DNA from: Sporomusa sphaeroides DSM 2875
Lineage (GTDB): Bacteria; Bacillota; Negativicutes; Sporomusales; Sporomusaceae
Assembly (NCBI RefSeq): GCF_001941975.2
Contig: NZ_CP146991.1
Location: 2,944,501 to 3,008,500 of the forward strand
Reading direction: 5' to 3'
DNA length: 64,000 bases
Shown here: positions 9,672-18,460 of the stretch, one piece after another
Numbering within the stretch: position 1 is the stretch's first letter
Layout: every line of letters begins with the position of its first letter
The notes under the pieces: generated by a model
What the model saw: only the letters and a program-made list of their open reading frames with translations
What the model was told of the DNA's origin: nothing
Databases searched by the model: none
Made by a program: the position numbers and the translations under genes

Positions 9672-9731
9672 ATTTCCACTCCTGTCCCCTAGTAGTCCAT
9701 TAGTTAATTAACCTTTATTCGCCCCACTACT

Positions 9732-12700
9732 TCAGGTTACAGATAATCCTAACCTACTAAGCGCTTCTTTCAACTGCTGTTTGGACTTATCCGATATATT
9801 TTTATCACCTAATAACTTCTCAGCAATTTTGCCATATATACCATTGGAGAATTCGCCTGTTGTGAGACTATTCGCTAACCAAATCCATAACTTTGCCGCA
9901 TCCTCCGGATATTTCTCACAAATGTCAACTCTTTCAAAACGATTAAGCTGGTAGCATTCTTTAATTTTATCTGTTGAAAAGCCAATAATTTTCTCAATTA
10001 ACTGAGCACTATAATCCGTAAATTCAACTATCCACCGCAGCATTGCTAAGAGTTCTCCTGCTGTTAACTCTATGATCATGCGACTTCGCATATCTAACAA
10101 AGGTAACAATATATTATTCCATACCCAGTGACTATAACGCTTATCTTTTATACCCGATAAACGTATACAACTAAAATATCTCGCCCTCTGTTGATCATTG
10201 AGTTTCAGTATTACCTTCCCCAATGCTTTTGCTGCTAATGGTTTTTCTATATACCGGCTCATGGTAAGCCAAGCCAAATACTCACAATATCGCTCTGCAT
10301 CAATCTGGTCTATGAAATCTACGGAGATAACAAAATGCCGCAACAACGGGGCGATAAGTCTTCGAGAAATTTGCCCCCAAAATAAAAAGCCATCCCATGC
10401 ACGCTCCGCCTGTTCTATTGATTTACACCAATCAAAAAGAGGTAATATCTTCGTTATTGCCCAGTCTGGCGCCATTGCATATAAAAAGTGGGCTTGACTA
10501 GCACAAATCACTTCTGTAATTTGCGCTATGTTTCTATTGTCGTCTAGCAACTTTGATAAGCGTTCTGTAACAGCAACGATATATTTTTCATCTTTTCCTT
10601 GGGCACTGAGAACTTCTAATAACACCAGGGTAAGATCACTTACTGGATGATTAATTGCCGCATCTAACCAGCGTCGTGAAGGATCTTTCTCAAACGGAAC
10701 AGCTATAGCCCAAGATAATGTGTAATCAACACAATTTAGTAGTTCATCGACTACCTGATGCGCGTACTCATCAAATCCTCTCTTAGACCTGCTTTTTAGA
10801 AATGAAGCAACTGCATTACCTAAATGCTCCAGCATTACAATGTTCTGTATTTTTTTGAATAATAACTCCTGTTGCTCATGGGTTAACTCTGCATCACCCA
10901 AAATACCCAATAGGGTTCTACTTAAATAGTGGGCATTCTTATTGTCTTGCTGCCAAAGAATATCTGCGATAGATATTGCCCACGCCAACTCTTTTGCGGC
11001 TTTTTCCCTAAAAGCTATTTCAAACTTTTCCTTATTGCTGTTTTTGCTAAAGAAATCATCAGATAGAGCAATTTCATCATACCACTGTAAAGCCGATATA
11101 ACATTGCCGTCTAAAAGTGCGGAAATATCTATTGTTACTGTTTCTTTATCTGAATCTGTTGTTTGATATTCAATACCAGCATTTTCTAATAATGTTTTAA
11201 CGCTCTCTACTGCTGCAGTTAACTGCTTACTTTCGCTATGTTTCTCTGCCATACTTTTTAATAAGTAATACGTTCGTAGGCTGCGATTATGATTTAATTT
11301 TCCATCATCCGGATCATGATATACTAGCTGTAATAAGGTGCTGATCACCTCTTCTTTTATTGCCGGTGACAAGTTTATAAAAATTGAACCAAGTAATTGA
11401 TATGACTCCCTATAGAAAACAGTCCAATGCAATATTTGTTTGCGGAGTAGCCATTGGCACTTTTTATCTTCACTCCAGTTGGCTAGGGAAACTGCATAAA
11501 GCGACAGACGCTGTAACATCGGTATTTTTGAATCATTCCACCCAACAATCAACTGTTCTAAGGATGCCTGGTGGTGCTCAGCATACCATTGGATCAAGTC
11601 AACTGCTGCATCAAGCAGTGGGTCCATCGGCCTAATATGAGTAAAATCTTCATCGCCTAGTTTCTTAACAATGGTTTCTCTATGACAAGAAACTTCGTCG
11701 AGCTCACGCGACCATCCACCCTGTTCAATCAACATATAGTAAGCTTCCGTTAGACACGTGGTAACTAAGCTCTGTACTTGATCGTGAATGTCTGGCAAAC
11801 GGTTCCGTAATACGCTCTGCCAGTACTCACACAATTCTTTCGGATCATTTGACCGGATAACAATCGACGCATGCACCGGTCTTTCTTTTTCGCCTTCTTC
11901 AATATATATACTTCTATCAAATTGAAGCATTGGTTTGACTAGCCGAGAAAAAATCGCCCACTCCAAGTAGCTAGAGAAAGGCACTTTTTTATCTATTAAC
12001 ATGTTCTGCAACAATTCCCAATGCGCAGGCAGTGTTGCATCTCGCAGCAATATATAAATCCAGGTAACCAACTGCTCAGTAGAAAAATTTATCCCTCGAT
12101 AGCAAATGGTTGAACCAATCTCGTACCATAAACCATAGCTAAGTTTTTGTTTCGTAAGTTCCTGCAGTAACAGACCATTTGCCTTTTCAAGGCATGATTC
12201 GGCTATCCATGCAATGTATTCTCTAGAGGAATCTTCAGTCTTAGTAAAAGGATCAAATAACAATTTAACTTCTTTAATATGCTTAATTGCCCATTGAAAC
12301 CATAATTCACCCGCAGCGTAACGACAAAAATGTCTTTGACGATTTACTTTTGACAAACTCCTTAACAAATAGTCCTGGTCTTGAGGAGTAAGTAATGTTT
12401 CCTTCTTTGTTGTCAGAAGGTCACGCATGCGGACTTCATGCTCCAATTCGCTCATGCAATATTGCTGAGCAATATCCTTAGCCACATACAACATGGCTTT
12501 ATATTTTTCGCTACCAGATTGCTCAAATAATATGGGTACAATGTCCAGTTCGTCCCATTCGCGGCGAGCATCGTTTCCTGTAAATGCATAATGTTTATTG
12601 GCACACACCGATAACCCGCTGGTAAGATAACGGACCAACGGATCGCGATTACTATAGCCGATGAATAAGACAGTGTATTTTGCAAACATAGCTTGAAGAA

Positions 12701-13241
12701 ATCGTGCTGCCCAGGCATAATTCAAATAAGCTTTGCCGAAATCCTCACCAGTCACAACGATACTTTCTTTATTATCAACCCGGCCATGTAAATATACGAT
12801 GCCCTGAAACTTATCTCCTAAAGGTACGGCAGGAGCCACATACTCCGGTACTGTCCAACCTAATTGCTTAGCAATAGTACTAAGATGGGGGTCAAAATTT
12901 GTTGTAACAATTCGCACGCTATTGTCGCTTCCAAACCAACGAAGTAGATTTTCATGCCATTCATTCGGCTTAGAATCTGGTGGATTTATTTTCTCAAGTA
13001 CTCGCTGATGTACATCATAGCCTGCTTTCACAACTTTACTTAAATTGTAGTCTAGCGACAGCTTATTTGAAAAAGGCACACCGGCTTCTTTACAAATGTC
13101 TTTTGTTAGTTTTACGAAATCCGGTAAATTTGAAGGGGCAAGTTTAGAGATCCCAGCTCCAAGAAACAACACTACCTGCTCTTCTTCCAGTTGCTTCAAT
13201 AAATCATCAGGAACGTTCACACCATACTCTGTCATTCTCAT
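9732..13241 (-). CDS. SIR2-domain protein with long C-terminal helical region (DUF4020-like)
   Basis: 1169 aa. The N-terminal 250 residues form a SIR2-like fold: GAGIS at 28-32 (dinucleotide loop), TTNFD at 113-117 and YLHGR with His152, plus FIGYSNRD near 195. In defence-associated sirtuins these residues carry out NAD+ hydrolysis after phage sensing. The remaining about 900 residues are helical repeats of the type found C-terminal to SIR2 in DUF4020 proteins and would serve as sensor or oligomerisation part. The ATG at 13241 is 31 bp after the DUF4209-like gene, with GGAGAG upstream. Expected action is cytoplasmic NAD+ depletion and abortive infection. SIR2 call strong; C-terminal family name moderate. 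Confidence 0.85.
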   Translation of the reverse strand: MRMTEYGVNVPDDLLKQLEEEQVVLFLGAGISKLAPSNLPDFVKLTKDICKEAGVPFSNKLSLDYNLSKVVKAGYDVHQRVLEKINPPDSKPNEWHENLLRWFGSDNSVRIVTTNFDPHLSTIAKQLGWTVPEYVAPAVPLGDKFQGIVYLHGRVDNKESIVVTGEDFGKAYLNYAWAARFLQAMFAKYTVLFIGYSNRDPLVRYLTSGLSVCANKHYAFTGNDARREWDELDIVPILFEQSGSEKYKAMLYVAKDIAQQYCMSELEHEVRMRDLLTTKKETLLTPQDQDYLLRSLSKVNRQRHFCRYAAGELWFQWAIKHIKEVKLLFDPFTKTEDSSREYIAWIAESCLEKANGLLLQELTKQKLSYGLWYEIGSTICYRGINFSTEQLVTWIYILLRDATLPAHWELLQNMLIDKKVPFSSYLEWAIFSRLVKPMLQFDRSIYIEEGEKERPVHASIVIRSNDPKELCEYWQSVLRNRLPDIHDQVQSLVTTCLTEAYYMLIEQGGWSRELDEVSCHRETIVKKLGDEDFTHIRPMDPLLDAAVDLIQWYAEHHQASLEQLIVGWNDSKIPMLQRLSLYAVSLANWSEDKKCQWLLRKQILHWTVFYRESYQLLGSIFINLSPAIKEEVISTLLQLVYHDPDDGKLNHNRSLRTYYLLKSMAEKHSESKQLTAAVESVKTLLENAGIEYQTTDSDKETVTIDISALLDGNVISALQWYDEIALSDDFFSKNSNKEKFEIAFREKAAKELAWAISIADILWQQDNKNAHYLSRTLLGILGDAELTHEQQELLFKKIQNIVMLEHLGNAVASFLKSRSKRGFDEYAHQVVDELLNCVDYTLSWAIAVPFEKDPSRRWLDAAINHPVSDLTLVLLEVLSAQGKDEKYIVAVTERLSKLLDDNRNIAQITEVICASQAHFLYAMAPDWAITKILPLFDWCKSIEQAERAWDGFLFWGQISRRLIAPLLRHFVISVDFIDQIDAERYCEYLAWLTMSRYIEKPLAAKALGKVILKLNDQQRARYFSCIRLSGIKDKRYSHWVWNNILLPLLDMRSRMIIELTAGELLAMLRWIVEFTDYSAQLIEKIIGFSTDKIKECYQLNRFERVDICEKYPEDAAKLWIWLANSLTTGEFSNGIYGKIAEKLLGDKNISDKSKQQLKEALSRLGLSVT

Positions 13242-13272
13242 ACCGTCGGACTCTCCATTTCCTAAATATCCC

Positions 13273-14640
13273 TTAACTGTTCTCGCCCAAATCAGCTCTA
13301 ACCATTTTAAAATTCAAAAGCATACAGAACAACTGAAGTATAATCATAGCGTACTTAAGAGTAAATATAACCGGCGAAGCCAATCCGTGAGCAATATTAT
13401 TTCTTATGTTCCAACCGGTTTGTGCTACCATGACAGTCTCTATGTACTTGTGAATATCAATCCCTAGCGTTTCCTCCACTTCTGGCCGACTTAAGAATTC
13501 CCCAAAGACCTGTTCATGCTGGAACTCTCCCTCTTTTATAACCGTAGTCGGAATATTAATTGCAAAAAACATATCACGTAAACACGCTTCAAATTGTGGA
13601 ACCAAAATATGTAATGCACTAATATAGTCCTCTGCAAAAAATCTTTCAAAACCGGTTCTAATCAGGTTTTCTCGTTTTGGTTCATAAAAATCCCAATCAA
13701 GGTATTTCTGAAGCAATGAGTCCGCAGATAAGCCCTTTTCTTTTAAGATGCCAAAAATCGGCATTAAAAGAAATATGGATTGTAATTCTAAGCGCCAGCA
13801 GTACTTTCGCTTAAATTCCAGTTCTTTCTGCTCCTCATACTCCGTTGCTTGAGCGATCCTCCTACCATCTGCTATAACCGAAGTAGGTATTCTTGCCCCT
13901 AATATAAACTCTTTAAAATTTTCTTCGATATTTAAATATAACTCAGAGACATCAATAATTAAATTTGGGTCACGTGTAAGAGCTTCTAATATTCTCTCTA
14001 CATTTCCCAATTCTCGATACCAAGTGAGAACTCGTTCTATATGCTGCCGAAACTCTTCCGGTATAGTCATAGGTGTCATAACCGCTTTAAATTCATTTTC
14101 TTGTTCCGCCAAATATGCTTTTTTTAACTTAACTTTCAATTCATTGACTTTGTTGGTTGCGCCAACGTTGAGATAGTGGCGGAGGGCCATTTGCAAAAAA
14201 CCAGCTTTGACACCTTCTGTTTTTTCCACTCTTCCTTGCTGATGCTCTGCTTCTAGTTCAAACGACAAACCAATCTCCAAATTCAGATCATTTATCGGCT
14301 GCTGTAATTTCTTGTTCCAGGCAACCAAACAGGAACACACCCAGCGATGCAATTGGAGATTTTTTTCTTTTAACCAAAAATCACGCGCTTCATCTAATTT
14401 TCTTAAGGCTAACTGTGTTATTTCCCTATCAATCATTAAGTTCATTTTGCTATTATCCATAACTTTAAGCAAAATATCTGAAGGCTCAATAACCCATCGG
14501 TAGGAATAGATTGAGCCTATTCCAGATAAAAAGTCTGCTATTTCTTCGATAGATTGTTTAAGCAAATCTTCTTTTTTATAGCGCAAACAAAGTTCGGTAG
14601 CCCTAGATAATTGATCAATTGTGTAAAGGTATTGAACCAT
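13273..14640 (-). pseudogene. 3' part of DUF4209-like gene split by IS3 copy 2
   Basis: The apparent ATG at 14640 lies inside the IS end, so this 455-codon frame is a truncated remainder. Joined across the IS to the 15847-16317 part (dropping one TAT), it gives a continuous 598-aa protein. The last 150 residues carry ALHILVPQFEACLRD and WNIRNNIAHGL, the hallmark of DUF4209-type domains. R-NNIA-H (about residues 556-561 of the rebuilt protein) fits the R-x4-6-H motif of HEPN RNases. It was the first gene of the SIR2/PLD operon. In the present state only a fragment starting in the IS could be made. Confidence 0.8.
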
Positions 14641-14646
14641 ATTGGG

Positions 14647-15534
14647 CTACGCGGACAGGTTAAATGGCGAGTATCTCCTGATTTCGTACATTAGCGGAGA
14701 AATGCCACCTAATGCACTATGACGTCTTTTGGTATTGTAATAATCAAACCAACTTTTGAAGCTTGCAGCGGCTTGGCCAATTGTGGCAAAATAGCGTTTT
14801 TTAACATGTTCACCTTTAAACAAGTGGAAAAAAGATTCCATAGGTGCATTGTCGTACGGATTACCTTTGCGGCTCATACTGCCGATCATGCCGTTTTCCT
14901 TTAATATGTCTTTGTATTTTTTAGAGGTGTACTGACTGCCCATGTCTGAATGATGCATAAGGCCTTTAGGCGGCCGCTCCCGCAAAATAGCCATATTCAG
15001 TGCTTTAGCAGCTAATTCTGCCGTTGGCCGATTTCCTAATGCCCAGCCTACTAGTTTTCTTCTTGCAAGATCTAATACAGCCGCCAAATAGCACCATTTA
15101 CCGCCAACTCTAACATAAGTAAGATCAGCAAGCCACACGGCATTAAAATCGGTCACATCGAATTTTTGATTTAGAAGATTGGGAAACGCCTGTTCATTTG
15201 GATCGGCTTTAGTTGTTTGTGGCTTATATTTACTTTTAATCTGAGCTTTGATCCCATGTTGATGCATGATACGCTGCACCCGGCTGCGGCCTACGGAAAC
15301 TCCTTTTCCGTTTAATTCTTCATACACCTTCTGAACGCCATAGTTATGATCATTCTCACGTTCAATTTGCTGTATATGTGCCACTAAAACAGCATCTTTT
15401 GCAAAAGGTTTTGGACAGCCCGCTTTGACCCAGTTATAATAACTGCTCTTGGAAATTGATAGTACGCGGCATAATTCTCGAACAGCAAATTTCGAGCGGT
15501 GGTCATAAATGAATTGATAGATTACTTGCTGTTC
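14647..15534 (-). CDS. IS3-family OrfB (DDE transposase), copy 2
   Basis: Identical in protein sequence to the copy at 5156-6043, with the same ADLTYV / HHSDMGSQY / APMESFF catalytic residues and the same -1 frame relation to its orfA. The 5' limit is approximate because expression probably uses frameshifting. Confidence 0.9.
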   Translation of the reverse strand, partial: EQQVIYQFIYDHRSKFAVRELCRVLSISKSSYYNWVKAGCPKPFAKDAVLVAHIQQIERENDHNYGVQKVYEELNGKGVSVGRSRVQRIMHQHGIKAQIKSKYKPQTTKADPNEQAFPNLLNQKFDVTDFNAVWLADLTYVRVGGKWCYLAAVLDLARRKLVGWALGNRPTAELAAKALNMAILRERPPKGLMHHSDMGSQYTSKKYKDILKENGMIGSMSRKGNPYDNAPMESFFHLFKGEHVKKRYFATIGQAAASFKSWFDYYNTKRRHSALGGISPLMYEIRRYSPFNLSA

Positions 15535-15812
15535 TTTGCGAAGTATACCGCCGCTTGCTTTAAAATGGCTACCTCATTTTCTAATTCTTTGATTTTACGT
15601 TGTGCTTTCCGCAGCTCGTCAGCATCGGGCTTAAGGTTCCCAGAGCCGGGGAAAGCTTGCTCTGGATTTTCTTTATACTGCTGAATCCATTTATAAATTG
15701 TATTTTCATGCAGGCCTAACTCTTCAGCTAAGCTGGGGCAGGTGCGCTCTCCATTTATATATAGTTTTACAATATCTTTCTTAAATTCTGAATCAAATCG
15801 TTTTCCTTTCAT
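15522..15812 (-). CDS. IS3-family OrfA, copy 2
   Basis: 96 aa, identical to the product of 4878-5168, with the N-terminal helix-turn-helix and C-terminal zipper. It starts at the ATG behind CAGGAGGTG. Confidence 0.92.
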   Translation of the reverse strand: MKGKRFDSEFKKDIVKLYINGERTCPSLAEELGLHENTIYKWIQQYKENPEQAFPGSGNLKPDADELRKAQRKIKELENEVAILKQAAVYFAKNSK

Positions 15813-15846
15813 TATGGACACCTCCTGGTTTTATTGTACCAGCCAT

Positions 15847-16317
15847 TCATGGTGTCCGCAAAAGGCAATACGGTTCATATTCATCACGCTTTTCTTTCGT
15901 TGCCAGTCTGGCAACTTGCAATAAGGCCGGAACTAGATTACAAAAAATATCATACTTATTTTTAAACTTCTTTTCACCTTGATAGTCAAGCAATATATCG
16001 CCATACCGGCTCTTCAATTGTGGATTTAAACTTTTTGAAAATCGTTCTGCATAATAGTCCAGCTTTTCTTGTGAATATTCATCAATAAAATCGGGCATTC
16101 GCCGTTTATATGTCTGTGGATTTATAACAAAGCTTCGTGTATATAACTCTAAAGCATCCAATTCGTATTGAAGTAAATCTACAATTTTATTGTTTTTCTC
16201 AGCATTAGCCTCACCTCTCAAACTTCTCAGCGGATTGCTTAGAGTGGATAATTCCAGTACAAAACAATGCTCATCCATGTCTTGGATAACATTTTTAAAA
16301 CGATTTTCTAATTCCAC
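15847..16317 (-). pseudogene. 5' part of DUF4209-like gene split by IS3 copy 2
   Basis: GTG start at 16317 behind GAGGCGG. Residues 1-147 are native; the last nine (after ...KRDEY) are encoded by the IS. Native frame resumes at 14629 without shift, so the ancestral gene is 598 codons. This N-terminal part is helical (ELDALELYTRSFV, EKLDYYAERFSKSL) with no recognised motif. Confidence 0.8.
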
Positions 16318-16410
16318 TTTAACTACCGCCTCTCTGACTTTTAATTTTTAGTCATAAAAGTTAATTCTTCACCATGTAAGGCTCCTCTAAACCTAATAGA
16401 TTTATGATTA

Positions 16411-16416
16411 ATTATA
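16411..16416 (-). promoter_or_regulatory. possible -10 of the SIR2 operon promoter
   Basis: A TATAAT lies about 95 bp upstream of the GTG on the minus strand. No convincing -35 is seen; an inverted repeat (CCTCTAA near 16430, TTAGAGG near 16385) brackets it and could be an operator. Confidence 0.35.
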
Positions 16417-16509
16417 CCATAATATTCCTTTATTAGAGGAACCTAGAGATTTATAAGTCTTTAAAAGAATAAATTGTAGATTACTGCCATAAAAAAAAGC
16501 CACCGGCAT

Positions 16510-16716
16510 TCACCGGCAGCCTCCCTGCAAAAACTGAACAACCATCCCCAGCGTCAATACCCCGCCGGCCAGCACCACCAGCCAGAACACCGACAGCAGC
16601 AAGCTGTGATCGGCACAGTACCGGACACTCGCCTGGTCCTTCCAGTCCAGTGCGTTCCAGTAGCAAACCCACAGTGCGGCCTCCACCCGCCACCCTCTTA
16701 CGATCTCGTCCCACAT
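16510..16716 (-). CDS. 68-aa membrane protein, paralogue 1
   Basis: ATG at 16716 with GGAGGTG eight bases upstream. It has a WRVEAALWVCYWNA segment and a C-terminal transmembrane helix (LLLSVFWLVVLAGGVLTLGMVVQFL). A 68-aa paralogue lies at 23480-23686, likewise downstream of a SymE-like gene. The stop is followed by a GC-rich hairpin. No family recognised. The fixed pairing with SymE hints at a partner role, which is untested. Confidence 0.6.
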   Translation of the reverse strand: MWDEIVRGWRVEAALWVCYWNALDWKDQASVRYCADHSLLLSVFWLVVLAGGVLTLGMVVQFLQGGCR

Positions 16717-16841
16717 ACCGCTGCACCTCCGTTCGTCAGCAGCGGCTCTCCCGCCGCCGTCACCCGGAGGGGCGCAGCGAAAGCGGAGCAGGCGCAGCCT
16801 TGACCGGTGTGATACCATGAGAAGACCGGCGGCGGGGAGGC

Positions 16842-17063
16842 CTAGTACCGTCTTTTCCTGAATACGGTCATTGCCGCACCTAAAGCCCCAATTCCTTCAT
16901 CCGGGATGAAGCCGTAACAGGTCACCCGTTCCTGGTAGTATTTCAGAGCAGCCGGTGTTAACTGCATCCATATCCATTCAGAGCCGTCAGGGCTGGTCAC
17001 CAGACGGCCCCATAATCCTTTGCCACGTTTTATCTTCTTTCTGACCTGTTCAATGGCCAGCAT
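16842..17063 (-). CDS. hypothetical 73-aa basic protein overlapping symE copy 1
   Basis: Chosen start is the ATG at 17063 (GGGAG nine bases upstream), overlapping the SymE-like stop by 14 bp; a longer frame to 17114 is possible. The N terminus is very basic (VRKKIKRGKGLWGR) and there is a WIWMQLTPAALKYY segment. The second module at 23.5-24.6 kb lacks this gene. Function unknown. Confidence 0.45.
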   Translation of the reverse strand: MLAIEQVRKKIKRGKGLWGRLVTSPDGSEWIWMQLTPAALKYYQERVTCYGFIPDEGIGALGAAMTVFRKRRY

Positions 17064-17268
17064 GACTGTCGTCTCCCGTTTCTCGCCGCCGGGCCTTAAT
17101 GAACAGACCGCCATTGCTTTCGGTTACTTCGATCTTTGCCCCGCTTGAAAAACCAAGGTCCTGGAGCCATTTACCCTGCAGCCGGATAAGAAGCCGCCTG
17201 TCTTTCCCCTGATTGAGGTATGTATAGTAGACAGTCAGAATGCGTGAACTTTCCCTTTCACTGGACAA
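17050..17268 (-). CDS. SymE-like toxin, copy 1
   Basis: The core RILTVYYTYL...IRLQGKWLQDLGFSSGAKIEV matches the SymE fold, an AbrB-like small domain of SOS-linked type I toxins that acts on nucleic acids. I prefer the TTG at 17268 (GGGGG spaced seven bases) giving 72 aa; an ATG at 17358 would give 102 aa with a non-conserved extension. A terminator-bounded RNA unit lies directly upstream, in both copies, and may control it. Confidence 0.7.
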   Translation of the reverse strand: MSSERESSRILTVYYTYLNQGKDRRLLIRLQGKWLQDLGFSSGAKIEVTESNGGLFIKARRRETGDDSHAGH

Positions 17269-17343
17269 ATCTATACCCCCTATCGCAAGCTGCAGCAAAG
17301 CCCTCCTAATTGAACGGCCCTGCCATTGCTTTTTATAGGGGGA

Positions 17344-17387
17344 AATTAAAAAGCGCATGCGAGGTTTTTACCCTACACATGCGCTTT
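17344..17387 (-). terminator. rho-independent terminator upstream of symE copy 1
   Basis: AAGCGCATG (17351-17359) pairs with CATGCGCTT (17378-17386); on the minus strand the hairpin is followed by TTTTTAATTT. It ends the transcription unit starting near 17553. Confidence 0.8.
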
Positions 17388-17586
17388 GTTTCGTCGGTTT
17401 GCTAAAATCCAAATCCAATAAACCGGAACAGAACCGGCTGTCAACAGAAAAGCAGTCAGTAAAATATGTATGCGAACTATTACCTTTTCACCTGCGCGAG
17501 TCTGGAAGTGCTCCAACACTTCCGGGTCACGGCGACTCTTTAATTTCCACCTATTGCTAATATAGCCCTTTCTGAGTGTATTGCAA
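17388..17586 (-). ncRNA. candidate small RNA or leader upstream of symE, copy 1
   Basis: On the minus strand TTGCAA (17581-17586), 16 bp and TATATT (17559-17564) form a promoter, then about 200 nt run to the terminator at 17344-17387. A hairpin (GGAAGTG...CACTTCC) lies near the 5' end. Copy 2 at 24180-24596 keeps promoter, hairpin and terminator. A 72-codon frame (17373-17591) with a hydrophobic end (ILLTAFLLTAGSVPVYWIWIL) exists here, but it begins at the promoter and is broken in copy 2. The unit is therefore more likely RNA, or a very short toxin frame lacking a clear start. Confidence 0.45.
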
Positions 17587-17626
17587 ATCAAGCGAGACGG
17601 ACAGACCAGGATTTTTTATTGACTGA

Positions 17627-17655
17627 TTGCATATTTTACAATCTATGGGTATAAT
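17627..17655 (+). promoter_or_regulatory. promoter of antitoxin RNA
   Basis: TTGCAT (17627-17632), 17 bp, TATAAT (17650-17655) on the plus strand, pointing toward the 3' end of the small holin-like toxin gene. Confidence 0.7.
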
Positions 17656-17661
17656 ATAAGA

Positions 17662-17785
17662 AAAGGACTGACGTGCTCGACACACGCCAGCCCAACAGAC
17701 TGTCTAACCGAACGGTTAGCCCGGATTACGTTATTGAGAAATAACCGCAAACCATGGCGTGGGAGCGGTTATTTCTGTTTTATGA
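17662..17785 (+). ncRNA. RatA-like antisense antitoxin RNA
   Basis: Starts just after the promoter at 17627-17655 and ends at the hairpin 17738-17775 (AAATAACCGC with GCGGTTATTT) followed by CTGTTTT. It is complementary to the 3' end of the toxin mRNA (17769-17846), the layout of TxpA/RatA type I systems. The ends are inferred from promoter and terminator. Confidence 0.65.
17738..17775. terminator. bidirectional terminator shared by toxin mRNA and antitoxin RNA
   Basis: An 11-bp stem (17738-17748 with 17765-17775) lies between the convergent toxin and antitoxin units; it covers the toxin stop codon. Confidence 0.75.
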
Positions 17786-17846
17786 TGAACACAACAAGTG
17801 TTGCGAATGCGACCATTAAGTACATTGCCTCAAATGTTGACACCAT
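17769..17846 (-). CDS. 25-aa holin-like type I toxin (TxpA/Hol_Tox family)
   Basis: The 25-residue peptide starts MVSTFEAMYLMVAFATLVV and ends with lysines, the standard pattern of Firmicute putative holin-like toxins: one transmembrane helix and a charged tail, acting on the cell membrane. GGAAGGGGGTGG gives a very strong Shine-Dalgarno, which can pair with CCTTCC just upstream and so be hidden. A TATAAT at 17903-17908 would start the mRNA. The convergent antisense RNA supplies control. It is too short for usual gene calling. Confidence 0.8.
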   Translation of the reverse strand: MVSTFEAMYLMVAFATLVVFIIKQK

Positions 17847-17987
17847 ACCACCCCCTTCCTGGAAGGAAGGAGCCAACCGTTCCCCGACAGCCTGTTACGC
17901 TTATTATAGCATAATCTTCCAGACTGGAAAAAGAATTTTAAAAACGTACCAAGGAGCAACATAAGGGACAGTTACATAAATTAAAAA

Positions 17988-18014
17988 ATGTCGCAGGCTA
18001 TTAACCTGCGACAT
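17988..18014 (-). terminator. hairpin terminator beside tRNA-Arg attachment copy
   Basis: A perfect 10-bp stem (ATGTCGCAGG / CCTGCGACAT) with a T-run on the minus strand, placed exactly where a tRNA terminator would lie after the 3' CCA. It probably terminated the tRNA before the younger element separated them. A decayed copy sits near 250-285. Confidence 0.7.
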
Positions 18015-18026
18015 ATCTATATCCTT

Positions 18027-18078
18027 AATGGCGACCCCGGCAGGATTCGAACCTGCGACCTTTTGATTCGTAGTCAAA
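18027..18078 (-). repeat. attL: 52-bp copy of tRNA-Arg 3' end
   Basis: Identical over 52 bp to 50355-50406, which covers the T arm, acceptor 3' strand and CCA of tRNA-Arg. The 5' half of the tRNA is absent here. With the integrase at the far end this marks the left boundary of a 32.3-kb integrated element. Confidence 0.9.
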
Positions 18079-18162
18079 TTTCGCCATCATTTTTCGTTTT
18101 CAAAATGTCATGAATGCTTGATAATACTGGATTTTCATCACAGACCGTCACAGAACTTTTTC

Positions 18163-18187
18163 GCCGCGTTGTTGTACGGTTGTTGTA
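18163..18187 (+). repeat. 25-bp arm repeat near attL
   Basis: Identical to 50269-50293 near the other end of the element. The stretch 18079-18330 holds no convincing gene. A pair of identical direct repeats flanking the att cores from inside suggests integrase arm-binding sites. Confidence 0.5.
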
Positions 18188-18331
18188 GTACGGTAACGGC
18201 TGGGTACTAGTGAGCTTACGCTTCCTGCTCCGTTTTGGGAGCCGCTCACCGGACGCTTAGTTAGTATAACGCAATCCGGGCAACTTTGCAAGTGTCTTCC
18301 GACAAAAAACATTCTGGAAGGTCTGCCATTT

Positions 18332-18359
18332 ACCACCACCTTGCTGTGGTGGTTTTTTT
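18332..18359 (+). terminator. rho-independent terminator inside attL
   Basis: ACCACCAC (18332-18339) pairs with GTGGTGGT (18346-18353), followed by seven T. It would stop plus-strand transcription from the att region before the minus-strand gene at 18461. Confidence 0.75.
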
Positions 18360-18460
18360 ATAGATTTATTTAAAAGTCGGATTCGTCATTCTCTGGAAAT
18401 GAAGTATTAATCATCATATTCGCATTTAATCGTGTATAGCTTCTTTACAATATAGCTCTT

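Larger units (their letters stand above)
14633..15877 (-). mobile_element. IS3-family insertion sequence, copy 2
   Basis: 1245 bp, inverted relative to copy 1, same terminal repeats, flanked by the 3-bp duplication TAT (14630-14632 and 15878-15880). Its orfA and orfB products are identical to those of copy 1. It interrupts the first gene of the SIR2 operon and may separate the downstream genes from their promoter. Confidence 0.95.

Noticed and set aside
4813-15877. Composite transposon formed by the two IS3 copies
   Set aside because: Each copy has its own 3-bp target duplication (GTA and TAT) and each interrupts a gene whose frame is restored on removal, so they are independent insertions.
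17373-17591. 72-aa protein gene with hydrophobic C terminus
   Set aside because: Its first half overlaps the promoter at 17559-17586, the frame is broken in the paralogous copy, and there is no proper start; treated as candidate RNA.
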